A stretch of DNA of 64,000 nt from Streptomyces sp. Edi4. GTDB lineage: Bacteria > Actinomycetota > Actinomycetes > Streptomycetales > Streptomycetaceae. The notes under the pieces are model-generated. The model saw only the letters and a list, made by a program, of their open reading frames with translations, was not told the DNA's origin and made no database searches. How positions within the stretch are numbered: the stretch's first letter is position 1; every line of letters begins with the position of its first letter. Shown one piece after another: positions 1 to 11,043 of the stretch. The translations under genes and the position numbers were made by a program. The stretch covers positions 2,604,001 to 2,668,000 of the forward strand of contig NZ_JBEJGY010000004.1 of NCBI RefSeq assembly GCF_040253615.1, in the 5' to 3' direction.

Positions 1-1233
<1,233 letters not shown>

Positions 1234-1409
1234 GAGGTGCTTCCCCTTCGCCTGGGAGACGCCATGTGCGCCGCCTCCTGGTGCCTACTGCGTGTTCCGG
1301 GGGGACACCCCCAGACCCCCTACCGACGGTACCTTGCCGAACCCCCCGTCCGGGCCCCCCTTGGCGCGGTTCACTGGTGAGTGGACCACGCCGGGGGCTC
1401 CGAAGTGGT

Positions 1410-2093
1410 TCAGGCGGCCGCGGGGGCACCCGTCTTGCGGGTCGAGACGATCTGGTCGACCAGGCCGTAGGCCAGCGCGTCCTCGGCCGTGAGGATCTTG
1501 TCGCGCTCGATGTCGTCGCGGATCTTCTCCAGCGGCGTCGTCGAGTGCTTGGCCAGCATCTCCTCCAGCTGCGTACGCATCCGGAGGATTTCGTTGGCCG
1601 CGATCTCCAGGTCGGAGAGCTGCTCGCGGCCGGTGCCGCCCGAGGGCTGGTGGATCAGGATGCGGGCGTTGGGCAGCGCCATGCGCTTGCCCGGCGTGCC
1701 GGCGGCGAGCAGGACGGCGGCGGCGGAGGCCGCCTGGCCCATGCAGACCGTCTGGATGTCCGGCTTCACGAACTGCATCGTGTCGTAGATCGCCGTGAGG
1801 GCGGTGAAGGAACCACCCGGGCTGTTGATGTAGATGGAGATGTCACGGTCCGGGTCCATCGACTCCAGGCACAGGAGCTGCGCCATGACGTCGTTGGCGG
1901 ACGCGTCGTCGATCTGCACGCCGAGGAAGATCACGCGCTCCTCGAAGAGCTTCGCGTACGGGTCGTACTCACGCACGCCCTGCGAGGTGCGCTCGACGAA
2001 GCGCGGAACGATGTAGCGGCTGTCGACCTGGGGGCCCGTGTAAAGGCCGTTCGCGGCAGCCGAGTTGATGTTGCTCATGGGGGTGTTCACCAT
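1410..2093 (-). CDS. clpP2: ATP-dependent Clp protease proteolytic subunit ClpP2
   Basis: Serine peptidase subunit of the Clp protease; in actinobacteria ClpP1 and ClpP2 form a mixed tetradecamer docked to ClpX or ClpC. With the ATG at 2093 the protein is 227 aa. The catalytic triad is visible as Ser123 in GQAASAAAV, His148 in ILIHQP and Asp198 in ERDK. The start is uncertain: TTG at 2108 and ATG at 2078 are in frame and none has an ideal ribosome site; the N-terminus is a propeptide region in this family. It follows clpP1 closely (about 45 bp), implying a bicistronic operon with clpP1 under the same promoter. Confidence 0.96.
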   Translation of the reverse strand: MVNTPMSNINSAAANGLYTGPQVDSRYIVPRFVERTSQGVREYDPYAKLFEERVIFLGVQIDDASANDVMAQLLCLESMDPDRDISIYINSPGGSFTALTAIYDTMQFVKPDIQTVCMGQAASAAAVLLAAGTPGKRMALPNARILIHQPSGGTGREQLSDLEIAANEILRMRTQLEEMLAKHSTTPLEKIRDDIERDKILTAEDALAYGLVDQIVSTRKTGAPAAA

Positions 2094-2138
2094 CCTGGTG
2101 GCGTTCAAGTGGGCGGGGGTAGCGGTGCGGTTCGGGGC

Positions 2139-2759
2139 TCAGGCCCCGGTGCCGCCGCCGCCCGGAACACCCGAGGCAGCGGAGATGATCTCGTCGATGA
2201 GGCCGTAGTCCTTGGCCTCCTCCGCCGTGTACCAGCGGTCGCGGTCGCCGTCGCGGATGATCGTCTCGACGGACTGCCCGGAGTGCGCGGCGGTGATCTC
2301 CGCCATGCGCTTCTTCGTGCGGATCAGGTACTCGGCCTGGATCTTGATGTCGGAGGCGGTGCCGCCGATGCCGGCGGAGCCCTGGTGCATCAGGATGTCG
2401 GTGTTGGGGAGCGCGAAGCGCTTGCCGGCGGCGCCACCGGTCAGCAGGAACTGACCCATCGAGGCGGCCATGCCCATGCCGATGGTGACCACGTCGTTCT
2501 GGATGTACTGCATGGTGTCGTAGACCGCCATGCCGGCCGTCACCGAGCCACCGGGGCTGTTGATGTAGAGGTAGATGTCCTTGTCCTGGTCGGCGGCGGC
2601 CAGGAGGAGCATCTGGGCGGTGATCTTGTTGGCGATCTCGTCGTCGACCTGCTGGCCGAGGAAGATGATGCGGTCGTTGAGCAGTCGGCTGTAGACCTGG
2701 TCACCGAGGCCACCACCGAGGGACGGCTCACCGGCGGCGTAAGGCATCAGATTCGTCAC
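2139..2759 (-). CDS. clpP1: ATP-dependent Clp protease proteolytic subunit ClpP1
   Basis: First gene of the clpP1-clpP2 operon, 206 aa, GTG start. The triad is Ser100 (GMGMAASMG), His125 (ILMHQ) and Asp174 (DRDRW). The glycine-rich C-terminus is typical of Streptomyces ClpP1. In Streptomyces this operon is needed for normal morphological differentiation and is activated by the XRE-type regulator ClgR; a match to the published ClgR motif lies about 145 bp upstream (see 2905-2918). The strong hairpin at 2959-2992 separates it from tig, so clpP1 has its own promoter region of roughly 200 bp. Confidence 0.97.
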   Translation of the reverse strand: MTNLMPYAAGEPSLGGGLGDQVYSRLLNDRIIFLGQQVDDEIANKITAQMLLLAAADQDKDIYLYINSPGGSVTAGMAVYDTMQYIQNDVVTIGMGMAASMGQFLLTGGAAGKRFALPNTDILMHQGSAGIGGTASDIKIQAEYLIRTKKRMAEITAAHSGQSVETIIRDGDRDRWYTAEEAKDYGLIDEIISAASGVPGGGGTGA

Positions 2760-2904
2760 GTATCCACCTGCTCGTCTCTGACGGCTTCAACCGTCTCAGC
2801 GTCTTCGTTCCGGGGGCGCGGACTCCTGTTCGCCAGACTCCACCACCCTCGTATTCATGGACCCTAACGCGCAGGTGGGACAACGCCATCCCGGTTCCCG
2901 AACT

Positions 2905-2918
2905 GTTCGCTCGGAGCG
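2905..2918. promoter_or_regulatory. ClgR-type operator upstream of clpP1P2
   Basis: The sequence GTTCGC-tcgga-GCG matches the ClgR consensus GTTCGC-N5-GCG described for Streptomyces clp and lon promoters. It sits in the clpP1 upstream region, 146 bp before the start codon. The match is direct; the regulatory role is inferred from the literature on S. lividans. Confidence 0.75.
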
Positions 2919-2958
2919 CAAGGTGGTTGAAGGCGCATGAGGGGGAATCGGCTACGGA

Positions 2959-2992
2959 CGAGGGCCCGTACGCGACTGCGTACGGGCCCTCG
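2959..2992. terminator. Hairpin terminator after tig
   Basis: Perfect 15-bp stem (2959-2973 with 2978-2992) around a 4-nt loop (GACT), 19 bp past the tig stop codon. There is no long U tract, as usual in Streptomyces. It isolates tig transcription from the clpP1P2 promoter. Confidence 0.85.
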
Positions 2993-3010
2993 CTCGGGTC
3001 ATGCGGAGGC

Positions 3011-4405
3011 TCAGGCCTCGGTCTTCTCCGCGGCCTCGGCCTCGGCGGGCTCGGCGTCGGCGGCGGCCTCCACCGTCTCGGCGGCCTCGTCCTCGGCGTC
3101 GTCCAGGTCGACGATCTCACCGTTGGTGTCGGTGACCTTGGCGGCCTCCACGACGACGGCGAGCGCCTTGCCGCGGGCGACCTCGCCCACCAGCATCGGC
3201 ACCTGGCCACCCTCGACGACGGCCTGGGCGAACTGGTCGGGGCTCATGCCGGAGGAGGCGGCGCGCCGCATGAGGTGCTCGGTCAGCTCCTCCTGGTTGA
3301 CGTTCAGCTTCTCCTTGTTGACGAGCTCGTCAAGGATGAACTGCGTCTTGATGCCCTTGACCGCCTGCTCCTCGGTCTCGGCGGTGAACTCTTCCTCGGT
3401 CTTGCCCTGGATCTCCAGGTACTTGGCGAGGTCGATGCCCATCTGGCCGAGCTGGTGGTGCTCGAGGTTGTGCTTGCGGGTCTGGATCTCGTCCGCGAGA
3501 AGCTTCTCGGGGATCGGGACCTCGGCCAGCTTCAGGAGCTCGTCGAGGACGCGCTCCTGGGCCTGGGTGGCCTGGTCGTACTGCTTCATGTTCTCAAGGC
3601 GCTTGCGGCTGTCGGCCTTGAGCTCGTCCAGGGTGTCGAACTCCGATGCGAGCTGCGCGAAGTCGTCGTCCAGGGCGGGCAGTTCACGGGCGGCGACCTG
3701 GGTGACCTTGACGGTGACCTCGGCCTCCTTGCCCTCGGCCGAGCCGCCCTTGAGCTCGGAGGTGAAGGTGGCCTCGCCACCGGCCTCCAGGCCCTTGACG
3801 GCCTCGTCGATGCCCTCAAGGAGCTCGCCGGAGCCGATGGTGTACGAGACACCCTCGGCCACGCCGTCCTCGAGGACCTCGCCGTCGACCTTGGCCTGAA
3901 GGTCGATCGTCACGACGTCGCCGTCCTCGGCGGCACGCTCGACCGGCGAGGTGGAGGCGAAGCGCTCGCGCAGCTGCTCCACGGACTTCTCGACGTCCTC
4001 GTCGCTGACCTCGACGGCGTCAACGGTGACCTCGATGCCGGAGTAGTCCGGGATCTCGATGGCCGGACGGATGTCGACCTCAGCGGTGAAGTTCAGCGTC
4101 TCGCCGTCCTTCAGCTCGGTGATGTCGACCTCGGGCTGACCCAGCGGGTTGAGCTCCGCCTCGTTGATCGCCTCGGTGTAGAACTTCGGAAGCGCGTCAT
4201 TGACGGCCTCTTCGAGCACGGCGCCACGACCGAACCGCTGGTCGATCACGCGGGCCGGGATCTTGCCCTTGCGGAAGCCCTTGACCGTGACCTGCTGGTT
4301 GATCTTCTTGTACGCCGCGTCGAGGCTGTCCTTGAGCTCCTCGAAGGGCACCTCGACAGTGAGCCGAACCCGAGTCGGGTTCAGGGTCTCCACGGCGCTC
4401 TTCAC
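3011..4405 (-). CDS. tig: Trigger factor, ribosome-associated chaperone/prolyl isomerase
   Basis: Binds the ribosome exit tunnel and assists folding of nascent chains. 464 aa from a GTG start with a good AGGAG-type ribosome site. The order is: N-terminal ribosome-binding domain with a [11 protein letters not shown] signature (about residues 43-53), a central FKBP-type PPIase domain (about 150-240), a long helical C-terminal chaperone domain, and an acidic, Ala/Glu-rich tail typical of actinobacterial trigger factors. It stands alone between the terminator at 2959-2992 and the tRNA-Pro gene, and its position next to clpP/clpX is the classic arrangement. Confidence 0.97.
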   Translation of the reverse strand: MKSAVETLNPTRVRLTVEVPFEELKDSLDAAYKKINQQVTVKGFRKGKIPARVIDQRFGRGAVLEEAVNDALPKFYTEAINEAELNPLGQPEVDITELKDGETLNFTAEVDIRPAIEIPDYSGIEVTVDAVEVSDEDVEKSVEQLRERFASTSPVERAAEDGDVVTIDLQAKVDGEVLEDGVAEGVSYTIGSGELLEGIDEAVKGLEAGGEATFTSELKGGSAEGKEAEVTVKVTQVAARELPALDDDFAQLASEFDTLDELKADSRKRLENMKQYDQATQAQERVLDELLKLAEVPIPEKLLADEIQTRKHNLEHHQLGQMGIDLAKYLEIQGKTEEEFTAETEEQAVKGIKTQFILDELVNKEKLNVNQEELTEHLMRRAASSGMSPDQFAQAVVEGGQVPMLVGEVARGKALAVVVEAAKVTDTNGEIVDLDDAEDEAAETVEAAADAEPAEAEAAEKTEA

Positions 4406-4593
4406 GGTTCGGTCTCCTTGTGGCTGACTTCTTTGGGGGGTTCTGCCGAAGACCGACGGTCTTGGCGGATGGGGCCCGGTACATCATTCATCAGACACAC
4501 GGGCACGCAGCTTGCATAGTAACCGCAAGCGGGATGCCACCCACAATGTGATCTTGATACGCGGAGAACGCGGACATCGAACGCCGGTGACGC

Positions 4594-4670
4594 TGGTCGG
4601 GGTGGCGGGATTTGAACCCACGGCCTTCCGCTCCCAAAGCGGACGCGCTACCAAGCTGCGCCACACCCCG
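4594..4670 (-). tRNA. tRNA-Pro (anticodon TGG), CCA encoded
   Basis: Reading the minus strand, the acceptor stem CGGGGTG pairs with CACCCCG; the D arm contains AGCTTGGTAGCGC, the anticodon arm is TCCGC-TTTGGGA-GCGGA and the T arm has GTTCAAAT. The anticodon is TGG. The discriminator A (4597) is followed by a genome-encoded CCA (4594-4596). Confidence 0.97.
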
Positions 4671-4875
4671 TCGGTGCGAGACGTAGGGTACATGCCCCAG
4701 CGCTCCGCGTCGGCCCCTTTGCCCTTCGGCCCGTTCCTGGCCCCTCCCCGGTCCGTTCTCCGGCGGGCCGGCCGCCGACCGGAGCCCACCACGGGAGCGC
4801 GGTGTGCACGTCCCGGGGGTGACCCGCTACGATGCTCTACGTGCCGCGGTCACCAGGACCGGCGGCGCGCTGCTC

Positions 4876-4949
4876 GCGGGCGTAGCTCAATGGTAGAGCC
4901 CTAGTCTTCCAAACTAGCTACGCGGGTTCGATTCCCGTCGCCCGCTCCA
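4876..4949 (+). tRNA. tRNA-Gly (anticodon TCC), CCA encoded
   Basis: The acceptor stem GCGGGCG pairs with CGCCCGC. The D loop is TAGCTCAATGGTAGAG, the anticodon stem-loop CTAGT-CTTCCAA-ACTAG gives TCC, and the T loop is GTTCGATTC. The discriminator T is followed by an encoded CCA. It is divergent from the tRNA-Pro gene. The 160 bp downstream contain no gene before the small membrane protein at 5110. Confidence 0.97.
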
Positions 4950-5109
4950 CGCAGAATCACCAGGTCAGAGCCGGTACCGCCACGCGCGGGACCGGCTCTC
5001 GCCGTTTGGGCCCGCGCGAGGGCCCGGCGGACGTCTCGCGCCGGGCGGGACGTCGCGCCTTTCCTGGGCCGCGGGCCGCGGGCCGCGGCCCGCAAACCGC
5101 AGCCGTGCC

Positions 5110-5304
5110 CTAGAACTTGATCTGGTTGATCGAAGCCGCTATCGAGTTCAGGAAGTGCTGGATCGAGGGGGCCATGCCCGTCGAGGCCAGGAAGAAGCCG
5201 AACAGTATGGCGACGATGGCCGGACCGGCCTTGATCGAGCCGCCCCGGATGAGCACCACGAGGATGACCGCCAACAGCAGCACCACTGACAGTGAGATGG
5301 CCAC
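5110..5304 (-). CDS. Small two-helix membrane protein, conserved in Streptomyces
   Basis: 64 aa with two hydrophobic segments (about residues 3-20 and 27-46) separated by the short basic loop RGGSIKAG, and an amphipathic C-terminus ending NQIKF. I recognise this as a protein type recurrent in Streptomyces chromosomes and also near conjugative-element genes, but its function is unknown to me. ATG start. It is transcribed towards the tRNA-Gly gene. The 284 bp between it and the phosphatase gene hold no convincing gene. Confidence 0.75.
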   Translation of the reverse strand: MAISLSVVLLLAVILVVLIRGGSIKAGPAIVAILFGFFLASTGMAPSIQHFLNSIAASINQIKF

Positions 5305-5588
5305 AACTGATCACACACCCTTGGTCGGTCCGCCTTGCCGGCCCGGGAGCGTGCCGCCCACACCCCCACAGTGACTATCGTGCCACCAACACCCCGCTGG
5401 TTGTTCCCCGGTGACGGATCGCCAAGGTAAGGATCCGGCCAACAGGCGACCTGGCCAAGGGTGTTCGTCGAGTTCGGGCGGGCGTGGGCCGCGAGCACGG
5501 CTGGTTTCAGCCACCGGAAAGCACAGCGCGCCGCCCCGGCGGGCCCGGGTGCCGGGCCGGGCGCCCGAGCACCCGGGCCCGCCGGGCC

Positions 5589-6734
5589 TTACGCGTCCCG
5601 CCTGATCAGGAGCAGGGCCCGGTCGTCGTTGACGTCCTTGGCGACCGCTTCGATCAGGTGCCAGGCCGCGCCCGAGAAGCCCGTCGAGACATAGCGGTCG
5701 GCCTCGCCGGTGAGGCGGTCGATGCCTTCGGCGATGTCGCGTTCGGAGGTCTCCACGAGCCCGTCGGTGAACAGCAGCAGGACGTCGCCGGGGGCGAGGG
5801 AGCCCTTGGCCGGGTGGAATTCCGCGCCGTCGTAGACACCGAGCAGCGGCCCCTCGGCGGCCTGTTCGCGCCAGCGCCCGGAGCCCGCGTGGAGCTGGAG
5901 GGCCGGCGGATGCCCGGCCGAGAGGAGTTCGTAGTCGCCGGAGTCGAGGTCGAGGACGAGGTGGATGGCGGTGGCGAAGCCCTCGTCCCAGTCCTGGCGC
6001 AGCAGATAGCCGTTGGCGGCCGGCAGGAAGGCGTGCGGGGGCAGCGAGCCGAGCAGGCCGCCGAACGCGCCGGAGAGCAGCAGGGCGCGCGATCCCGCGT
6101 CCATGCCCTTGCCGGAGACGTCGGTGAGGACGATCTCCAGGGTGCGTCCGTCGCCGGTGCGGGCGGCGACGACGAAGTCGCCGGAGAAGGACTGCCCGCC
6201 GGCCGGCCGCAGCGCCATCTCGCGGTGCCAGCCCTTGGGCAGCTGGGGCAGCGCGCTCTGGACCCGGATGCGTTCGCGCAGGTCGAAGAGCATGGTGCCG
6301 CCGCGCCGCCAGGGCACCCCGACCCGGGCCCTGAACTGGGCGATGAGCAGCCCGAAGAGCCCGCACGCGGCCACCACGAGGACGGTTCCCGGAGTGACCC
6401 GGGAGGGCCCTGAGGTGTAGGGGCCGAGCCGTACGGACTCCACGATCAGGGCGGTCGCGGCGGCCGCGTACAGACCGAGCAGGTTGGCGGGGCGCAGCAG
6501 GAGTCCGCCGGCCACGATGGGCAGGACGAGCGCGGAGGGCGCGCACCACACCGGGGCCCAGAGTGTGGCGGCGGTGATCGCGGGCACGGTGAGCAGGAGG
6601 GCGGCGAGGGCCACCCAGTCGGATCCGTCGCCCCGGAAGTAGTCGACGCCGGATCTGCGCACCGCGATGCGGACCCGGTGCAGCGCCTTGCGCCACCGGG
6701 CCGTGAACGAGTCCGCTCTCCTCGCGCGTGCCAT
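5589..6734 (-). CDS. Membrane-anchored PP2C/SpoIIE-type serine phosphatase
   Basis: 381 aa from the ATG at 6734. The N-terminal third has about four hydrophobic helices (roughly residues 35-110); the C-terminal two thirds are a SpoIIE-like PPM phosphatase domain with metal-binding motifs SGDFV, LTDVSGKGMDAGS and FTDGLVE. Enzymes of this class dephosphorylate anti-anti-sigma factors in partner-switching pathways; Streptomyces encodes dozens and the partner cannot be told from context. It is divergent from the GNAT gene with 118 bp between. The reading frame stays open upstream, but the ATG fits the divergent promoter spacing and the family N-terminus. Confidence 0.88.
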   Translation of the reverse strand: MARARRADSFTARWRKALHRVRIAVRRSGVDYFRGDGSDWVALAALLLTVPAITAATLWAPVWCAPSALVLPIVAGGLLLRPANLLGLYAAAATALIVESVRLGPYTSGPSRVTPGTVLVVAACGLFGLLIAQFRARVGVPWRRGGTMLFDLRERIRVQSALPQLPKGWHREMALRPAGGQSFSGDFVVAARTGDGRTLEIVLTDVSGKGMDAGSRALLLSGAFGGLLGSLPPHAFLPAANGYLLRQDWDEGFATAIHLVLDLDSGDYELLSAGHPPALQLHAGSGRWREQAAEGPLLGVYDGAEFHPAKGSLAPGDVLLLFTDGLVETSERDIAEGIDRLTGEADRYVSTGFSGAAWHLIEAVAKDVNDDRALLLIRRDA

Positions 6735-6852
6735 TGCCGAGGACCCTATCCAGCCGGACCCGCCGTGCGCAGGTGCCCCCGTGGACAGAGCCGGGCCGGG
6801 GCGGCGGAAAAGGGGGCGACCGCCGGTGCCGCGCCCTGGTAGGGATGGGCTC

Positions 6853-8082
6853 ATGACGACGCAGCTGCGGGTCCTGGACCCGGCCGAGTGGGACGAGTGG
6901 TACGCGGCCATAGTGGCGGCGTTCGGAGGGATCCCGGACGCCGAGGAAGAGGTGGAGCTGTGGCGTGAGCTGATCGTCGCCGACCGCTCCCTCGGGGTGT
7001 GGGACGGCTCCGTGTGTGTGGCGGCCACCAGCACGTTCCCCTTCCGGATCAGTGTGCCGGGCGGCGCGGTGGTGCCGGCGGCGGGCGTGACCGGGGTCGG
7101 TGTGCTGCCCACTCACCGCCGTCGCGGGCTCCTCACGGCGATGATGCGGCGCCAGCTCGACGACGTACGGGAGCGGGGCGAAAGCCTCGCGGTCCTGACC
7201 GCGTCCGAGCCGGCCATCTACGGACGGTTCGGGTACGGCATCGCCACGATGGCGCTGTCCGCCGAGATCGACACCGCCCGGGTCCGCGTCCAGTTGCCGC
7301 CGGGCGCCGACGAGGTGCGGCTGAGGTACGCGAAGGTCGAGGAGTCGCTGGCCCGGTGCGAGGAGCTGTACGCGCGCCTGGTGCCGCGCCGGCCCGGGAT
7401 GCTGGCCAGAATGCCCGGCTGGGACCGTATGACGAGCCTCGACCCGGTCGCGCACCGCGGCGGTGGTTCGCCCTCGCAGTGCGTGCTCGCGGAACGCGAC
7501 GGTGAGCTGGTGGGCTATGCCCGCTACCGCGTCTCGACGACCGACGGGCCGGCCGGTGTGGCCGGCGCGGTCTCGCTCAGCACGCTGGAGGCCGTGGATC
7601 CGGCGGTGTCGGCGGCGCTGTGGCGCTATCTGTTCGACATCGATCTCACCACGGTCCTGAAGGTGAAGGACCGGCCGGTGGACGATCCCTTCCAGCACCT
7701 GGTGTCCGATGTGCGCCGGTGCGCGCCCCGCCTGCGCGACCGGCTGCATCTGCGTCTGGTGGAGCTGGGCGCGGCCCTTGAGGCGCGGACGTACGCGGCG
7801 CCCGTCGATGTGGTCCTTGAGGTCGAGGACGCGTTCTGTCCCTGGAACGCGGGCCGCTGGCGGCTGCGTGGCGACGCGAAGGGAGCCAGCTGTACCCGGA
7901 GCGACGATCCGGCCGAACTCGCCCTGTCGGTGCGGGAGTTGGGAGCGGCCTACCTCGGCGGGTGCACGCTCGCCTCACTCGCGGGCGCGGGCCGGGTGCG
8001 TGAGCTGCGCCCCGGCGCGCTGGCCGAGGCCTCCACGGCGTTCGGCAGCGAGCTCGCGCCGTGGCTGCCTCACGGTTTCTGA
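6853..8082 (+). CDS. Eis-like GNAT family N-acetyltransferase
   Basis: 409 aa, ATG start. The N-terminal GNAT fold has the acetyl-CoA loop VGVLPTHRRRGLLTAMM (about residues 85-101); a second GNAT-like region and a C-terminal SCP2-like domain follow, the architecture of Eis-type lysine/aminoglycoside acetyltransferases. The terminal residues LPHGF match the Eis pattern of a free C-terminal carboxylate acting as catalytic base. The substrate is unknown. The gene overlaps the convergent glycosylase gene by 13 bp at its 3' end. Confidence 0.85.
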   Translation: MTTQLRVLDPAEWDEWYAAIVAAFGGIPDAEEEVELWRELIVADRSLGVWDGSVCVAATSTFPFRISVPGGAVVPAAGVTGVGVLPTHRRRGLLTAMMRRQLDDVRERGESLAVLTASEPAIYGRFGYGIATMALSAEIDTARVRVQLPPGADEVRLRYAKVEESLARCEELYARLVPRRPGMLARMPGWDRMTSLDPVAHRGGGSPSQCVLAERDGELVGYARYRVSTTDGPAGVAGAVSLSTLEAVDPAVSAALWRYLFDIDLTTVLKVKDRPVDDPFQHLVSDVRRCAPRLRDRLHLRLVELGAALEARTYAAPVDVVLEVEDAFCPWNAGRWRLRGDAKGASCTRSDDPAELALSVRELGAAYLGGCTLASLAGAGRVRELRPGALAEASTAFGSELAPWLPHGF

Positions 8083-8879
8083 CAGGCGGGACACCAGAAC
8101 AGATTGCGGGCGGCGAGACCGGCGGTGCGGATCTCGCCCCCGCAGAGGTGGCAGGGCAGGTTCGCCCGGCGGTAGACGTACACCTCGCCGCCGTGGTCGT
8201 CCACGCGCGGCGGGCGCCCCATGGCCTCGGGGGTGTGCTCGGGGCGGACGGTGTCGATGCGGTTCAGGCGTACGCCCTCGCGCATCAGCTCCACCAGGTC
8301 GGCCCAGATCGCGTCCCACTGGGCGCGCGTGAGCTCCTTGCCTGGCCGGTAGGGGTCGATGCCGTGCCGGAAGAGGACTTCGGCGCGGTAGACGTTGCCG
8401 ACGCCCGCCACGATCTTCTGGTCCATGAGCAGGGCGGCGATGGTGGTGCGGCTGCGGGAGATCCGTTGCCAGGCCTTCTCGCCGGTGTCGGCGGGGCGCA
8501 GCGGGTCGGGGCCGAGCCGGTCGTGTATCGCCTGCTTCTCGCCGTCGGTGATCAGCGCGCAGGTGGTGGGACCACGCAGGTCCGCGTACGCCGTGTCGTT
8601 CGTCAGCCGCAGCCGTACGGTGTCGGTGGGCGGCGGCGCGGGCATGGCGCCGAAGCCGTACTTGCCGAACAGGCCGAGGTGGATCTGGACCCAGCCCGCC
8701 GGTCCGAAGCCGAGGAACAGGTGCTTTCCGTGGGCCTCGGCGCCTTCCAGGACCTGGCCGTCGACCAGGGCGGCGCCGTCGGAGAACTTGCCCTGGGGGC
8801 TGGACGCGCGCAGCGGCCGGCCGCCGAACCTCAGGTCGTGGTCGGCGGCCAGGCGGTGGATGGTGTGGCCTTCGGGCAT
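8070..8879 (-). CDS. nei: Fpg/Nei family DNA glycosylase (endonuclease VIII-like)
   Basis: Base-excision repair glycosylase/AP lyase removing oxidised bases. 269 aa. It starts MPEGHTIHRLA, giving Pro2 (Schiff-base nucleophile after Met removal) and Glu3; Thr6 rather than Leu suggests the Nei rather than Fpg branch. A C-terminal zinc finger has four cysteines (CHLC and CPAC). It lies 9 bp downstream of rpiB on the same strand, so the two are probably co-transcribed. Confidence 0.92.
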   Translation of the reverse strand: MPEGHTIHRLAADHDLRFGGRPLRASSPQGKFSDGAALVDGQVLEGAEAHGKHLFLGFGPAGWVQIHLGLFGKYGFGAMPAPPPTDTVRLRLTNDTAYADLRGPTTCALITDGEKQAIHDRLGPDPLRPADTGEKAWQRISRSRTTIAALLMDQKIVAGVGNVYRAEVLFRHGIDPYRPGKELTRAQWDAIWADLVELMREGVRLNRIDTVRPEHTPEAMGRPPRVDDHGGEVYVYRRANLPCHLCGGEIRTAGLAARNLFWCPACQKP

Positions 8880-8888
8880 GGGCCCTGA

Positions 8889-9377
8889 TCAGCCCTGCTG
8901 GGGGTGGTGGGCCGGGATCTCGGGGAGCTTGCCGGTCCTCTCGTACGCGCTCAGCATCTCGATGCGGCGGGTGTGACGTTCCTCGCCCGAGTACGGCGTG
9001 GCCAGGAAGATCTCGACGAACCTGGTCGCCTCTTCCTCGGTGTGCATCCGGCCGCCGATGGAGATCACGTTGGCGTCGTTGTGCTCACGGCCGAGCGCGG
9101 CGGTCTGCTCGCTCCAGGCCAGCGCGGCGCGGACGCCCTTGACCTTGTTCGCGGCGATCTGCTCGCCGTTGCCGGAGCCACCGATCACGATGCCCAGGGC
9201 CTCGGGGTCCGCGGCCGTCCTCTCGGCGGCCCGCAGACAGAACGGCGGGTAGTCGTCCTGGGCGTCGTAGATGTGCGGACCGCAGTCCACGGGCTCGTGC
9301 CCGTGGGCCTTGAGCCATTCCACGAGGTGGTTCTTGAGTTCGAAGCCGGCATGGTCGGAGCCGAGGTACACGCGCAT
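8889..9377 (-). CDS. rpiB: Ribose-5-phosphate isomerase B
   Basis: Interconverts ribose-5-phosphate and ribulose-5-phosphate in the pentose phosphate pathway. 162 aa with the N-terminal signature YLGSDHAGFELK, the phosphate/active-site loop GGSGNGEQIAANK and the C-terminal GGRMHTEEEA. Glu in GNGEQ replaces the catalytic Cys of E. coli RpiB, as in mycobacterial enzymes. The start is the ATG at 9377, giving MRVYLG. It heads a likely two-gene unit with nei. Confidence 0.95.
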   Translation of the reverse strand: MRVYLGSDHAGFELKNHLVEWLKAHGHEPVDCGPHIYDAQDDYPPFCLRAAERTAADPEALGIVIGGSGNGEQIAANKVKGVRAALAWSEQTAALGREHNDANVISIGGRMHTEEEATRFVEIFLATPYSGEERHTRRIEMLSAYERTGKLPEIPAHHPQQG

Positions 9378-9560
9378 GCACCCGAGTGTGGCATGCGCGG
9401 CGCCGGGCAGGGGGAGGTGGGTGGGGGACTTCGGTCCCGTGCCGCGGGGGCCCTTCGGCCTCGTACAACGATCCGGATTCAGGTCTTCCGTCCCGAACCG
9501 GTCCGGGTTTCAATGCACGGGCTCGTGACCCGAGTGCTCCGAAGACTTAAGGAAGCGTCC

Positions 9561-11030
9561 ATGACCTCGCAACCCTCCCTTGCGAAGGAAGACCGTCTGC
9601 CCGGTGAACCCGGTCAGTCGCAGTCGCCCGACGGCGGCCTCAAGGCCGGCCTCAAGAACCGCCATCTGTCCATGATCGCCATCGGCGGTGTGATCGGCGC
9701 GGGCCTGTTCGTGGGCTCCGGCTCCGGCATCGCCGCGGCCGGCCCCGCCATCCTGCTGTCGTACGCCCTGGTCGGCGTGATGGTGGTGTTCGTGATGCGG
9801 ATGCTGGGCGAGATGGCCGCCGCGCGCCCCTCATCGGGCTCGTTCTCGGCGTACGCGGACCGCGCGCTCGGCCGCTGGGCCGGGTTCTCGATCGGCTGGC
9901 TCTACTGGTTCTTCTGGGTCGTGGTGCTCGCGGTGGAGGGCACGGCCGGCGCCAAGATCCTGCACCAGTGGGTGCCGGGGGTCCCGCAGTGGGGCTGGGC
10001 GCTCATCGTGATGCTGGTCCTGACCGCCAGCAACCTGGCCTCGGTGTCCTCCTACGGCGAGTTCGAGTTCTGGTTCGCCGGGATCAAGGTCGTCGCGATC
10101 GGCGCCTTCGTGGTGATCGGACTGCTCGCGGTCTTCGGCGTGCTGCCGGGCTCGGACAATCCGGGGGCCGGCTTCTCGCACCTCACCGACGCGGGCGGCT
10201 TCTTCCCCAAGGGGTACGGGGCGGTCCTCACCGGCGTCCTGATGGTCGTGTTCTCCTTCATGGGCTCCGAGATCGTCACGCTGGCCGCCGGTGAGTCCGA
10301 GGACCCGCGCCGCGCCGTGACCAAGGCGACCAACAGCGTGATCTGGCGCATCGCGGTGTTCTACCTCGGTTCGATCCTGGTGGTCCTGACGCTCCTGAAG
10401 TGGAGCGACCCCTCGATCGTCGCGGACGGCTCCTATGTGGCGGCCCTCAAGACGATCGGCATCCCGCACGCCGACCAGATCATGAACGTGATCGTGCTGA
10501 CGGCGGTCCTGTCCTGCCTCAACTCCGGCCTGTACACGGCCTCCCGGATGGCGTTCTCGCTCGGTGAGCGCGGCGACGCGCCGAAGTCGTTCGCCCGCAC
10601 CAACAAGCGGGGCGTGCCGCAGGTCGCGATCCTGTCCTCGGTCGTGTTCGGCTTCGTGGCGGTCTTCTTCAACTACGAGTGGCCCGACACCGTCTTCGCG
10701 TTCCTGCTCAACTCCTCGGGCGCGGTCGCCCTGTTCGTGTGGCTGGTGATCTGCTGCACCCAGCTGCGGATGCGCGGCATCATCCTGCGCGAGCAGCCGG
10801 AGAAGCTGACGGTGAAGATGTGGGGCTTCCCCTATCTCACCTGGCTGACGATCGGGATGATCTCCTTCGTCCTCGTCTACATGCTGTTCGACGACTCCGG
10901 GCGCGAGCAGGTGCTCTGGTCGCTGGCCGTCGCGGCGCTCGTCATCGTGATCGCGCTGGTCCGCCAGCGGGTGCTCGCCGAGCGCGCTCCCGTCGCCGCC
11001 GGCGTACGGGACGACGTCACAGCGGCATAG
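9561..11030 (+). CDS. APC-superfamily amino acid permease (AAT family), paralogue 1
   Basis: 489 aa, about 12 transmembrane helices. The N-terminal signature KNRHLSMIAIGGVIGAGLFV and the segment RMLGEMAAARPSSGSFS are hallmarks of the amino-acid transporter family that includes GabP, AnsP and CycA; the substrate cannot be assigned. ATG with GGAAG about 6 bp upstream. It is the first of three close paralogues in this window (also 13084 and 14602). A hairpin at 11044-11073 follows the stop codon. Confidence 0.9.
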   Translation: MTSQPSLAKEDRLPGEPGQSQSPDGGLKAGLKNRHLSMIAIGGVIGAGLFVGSGSGIAAAGPAILLSYALVGVMVVFVMRMLGEMAAARPSSGSFSAYADRALGRWAGFSIGWLYWFFWVVVLAVEGTAGAKILHQWVPGVPQWGWALIVMLVLTASNLASVSSYGEFEFWFAGIKVVAIGAFVVIGLLAVFGVLPGSDNPGAGFSHLTDAGGFFPKGYGAVLTGVLMVVFSFMGSEIVTLAAGESEDPRRAVTKATNSVIWRIAVFYLGSILVVLTLLKWSDPSIVADGSYVAALKTIGIPHADQIMNVIVLTAVLSCLNSGLYTASRMAFSLGERGDAPKSFARTNKRGVPQVAILSSVVFGFVAVFFNYEWPDTVFAFLLNSSGAVALFVWLVICCTQLRMRGIILREQPEKLTVKMWGFPYLTWLTIGMISFVLVYMLFDDSGREQVLWSLAVAALVIVIALVRQRVLAERAPVAAGVRDDVTAA

Positions 11031-11043
11031 CAGCGGGGAAGGG

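Noticed and set aside
2927..4519. 530-codon plus-strand frame over tig
   Set aside because: Leu/Asp/Gly-rich shadow of trigger factor with no family features.
4594..5304. Integrated element at tRNA-Pro or tRNA-Gly
   Set aside because: No integrase, no second tRNA-end repeat found nearby; the small membrane protein alone is not enough evidence.
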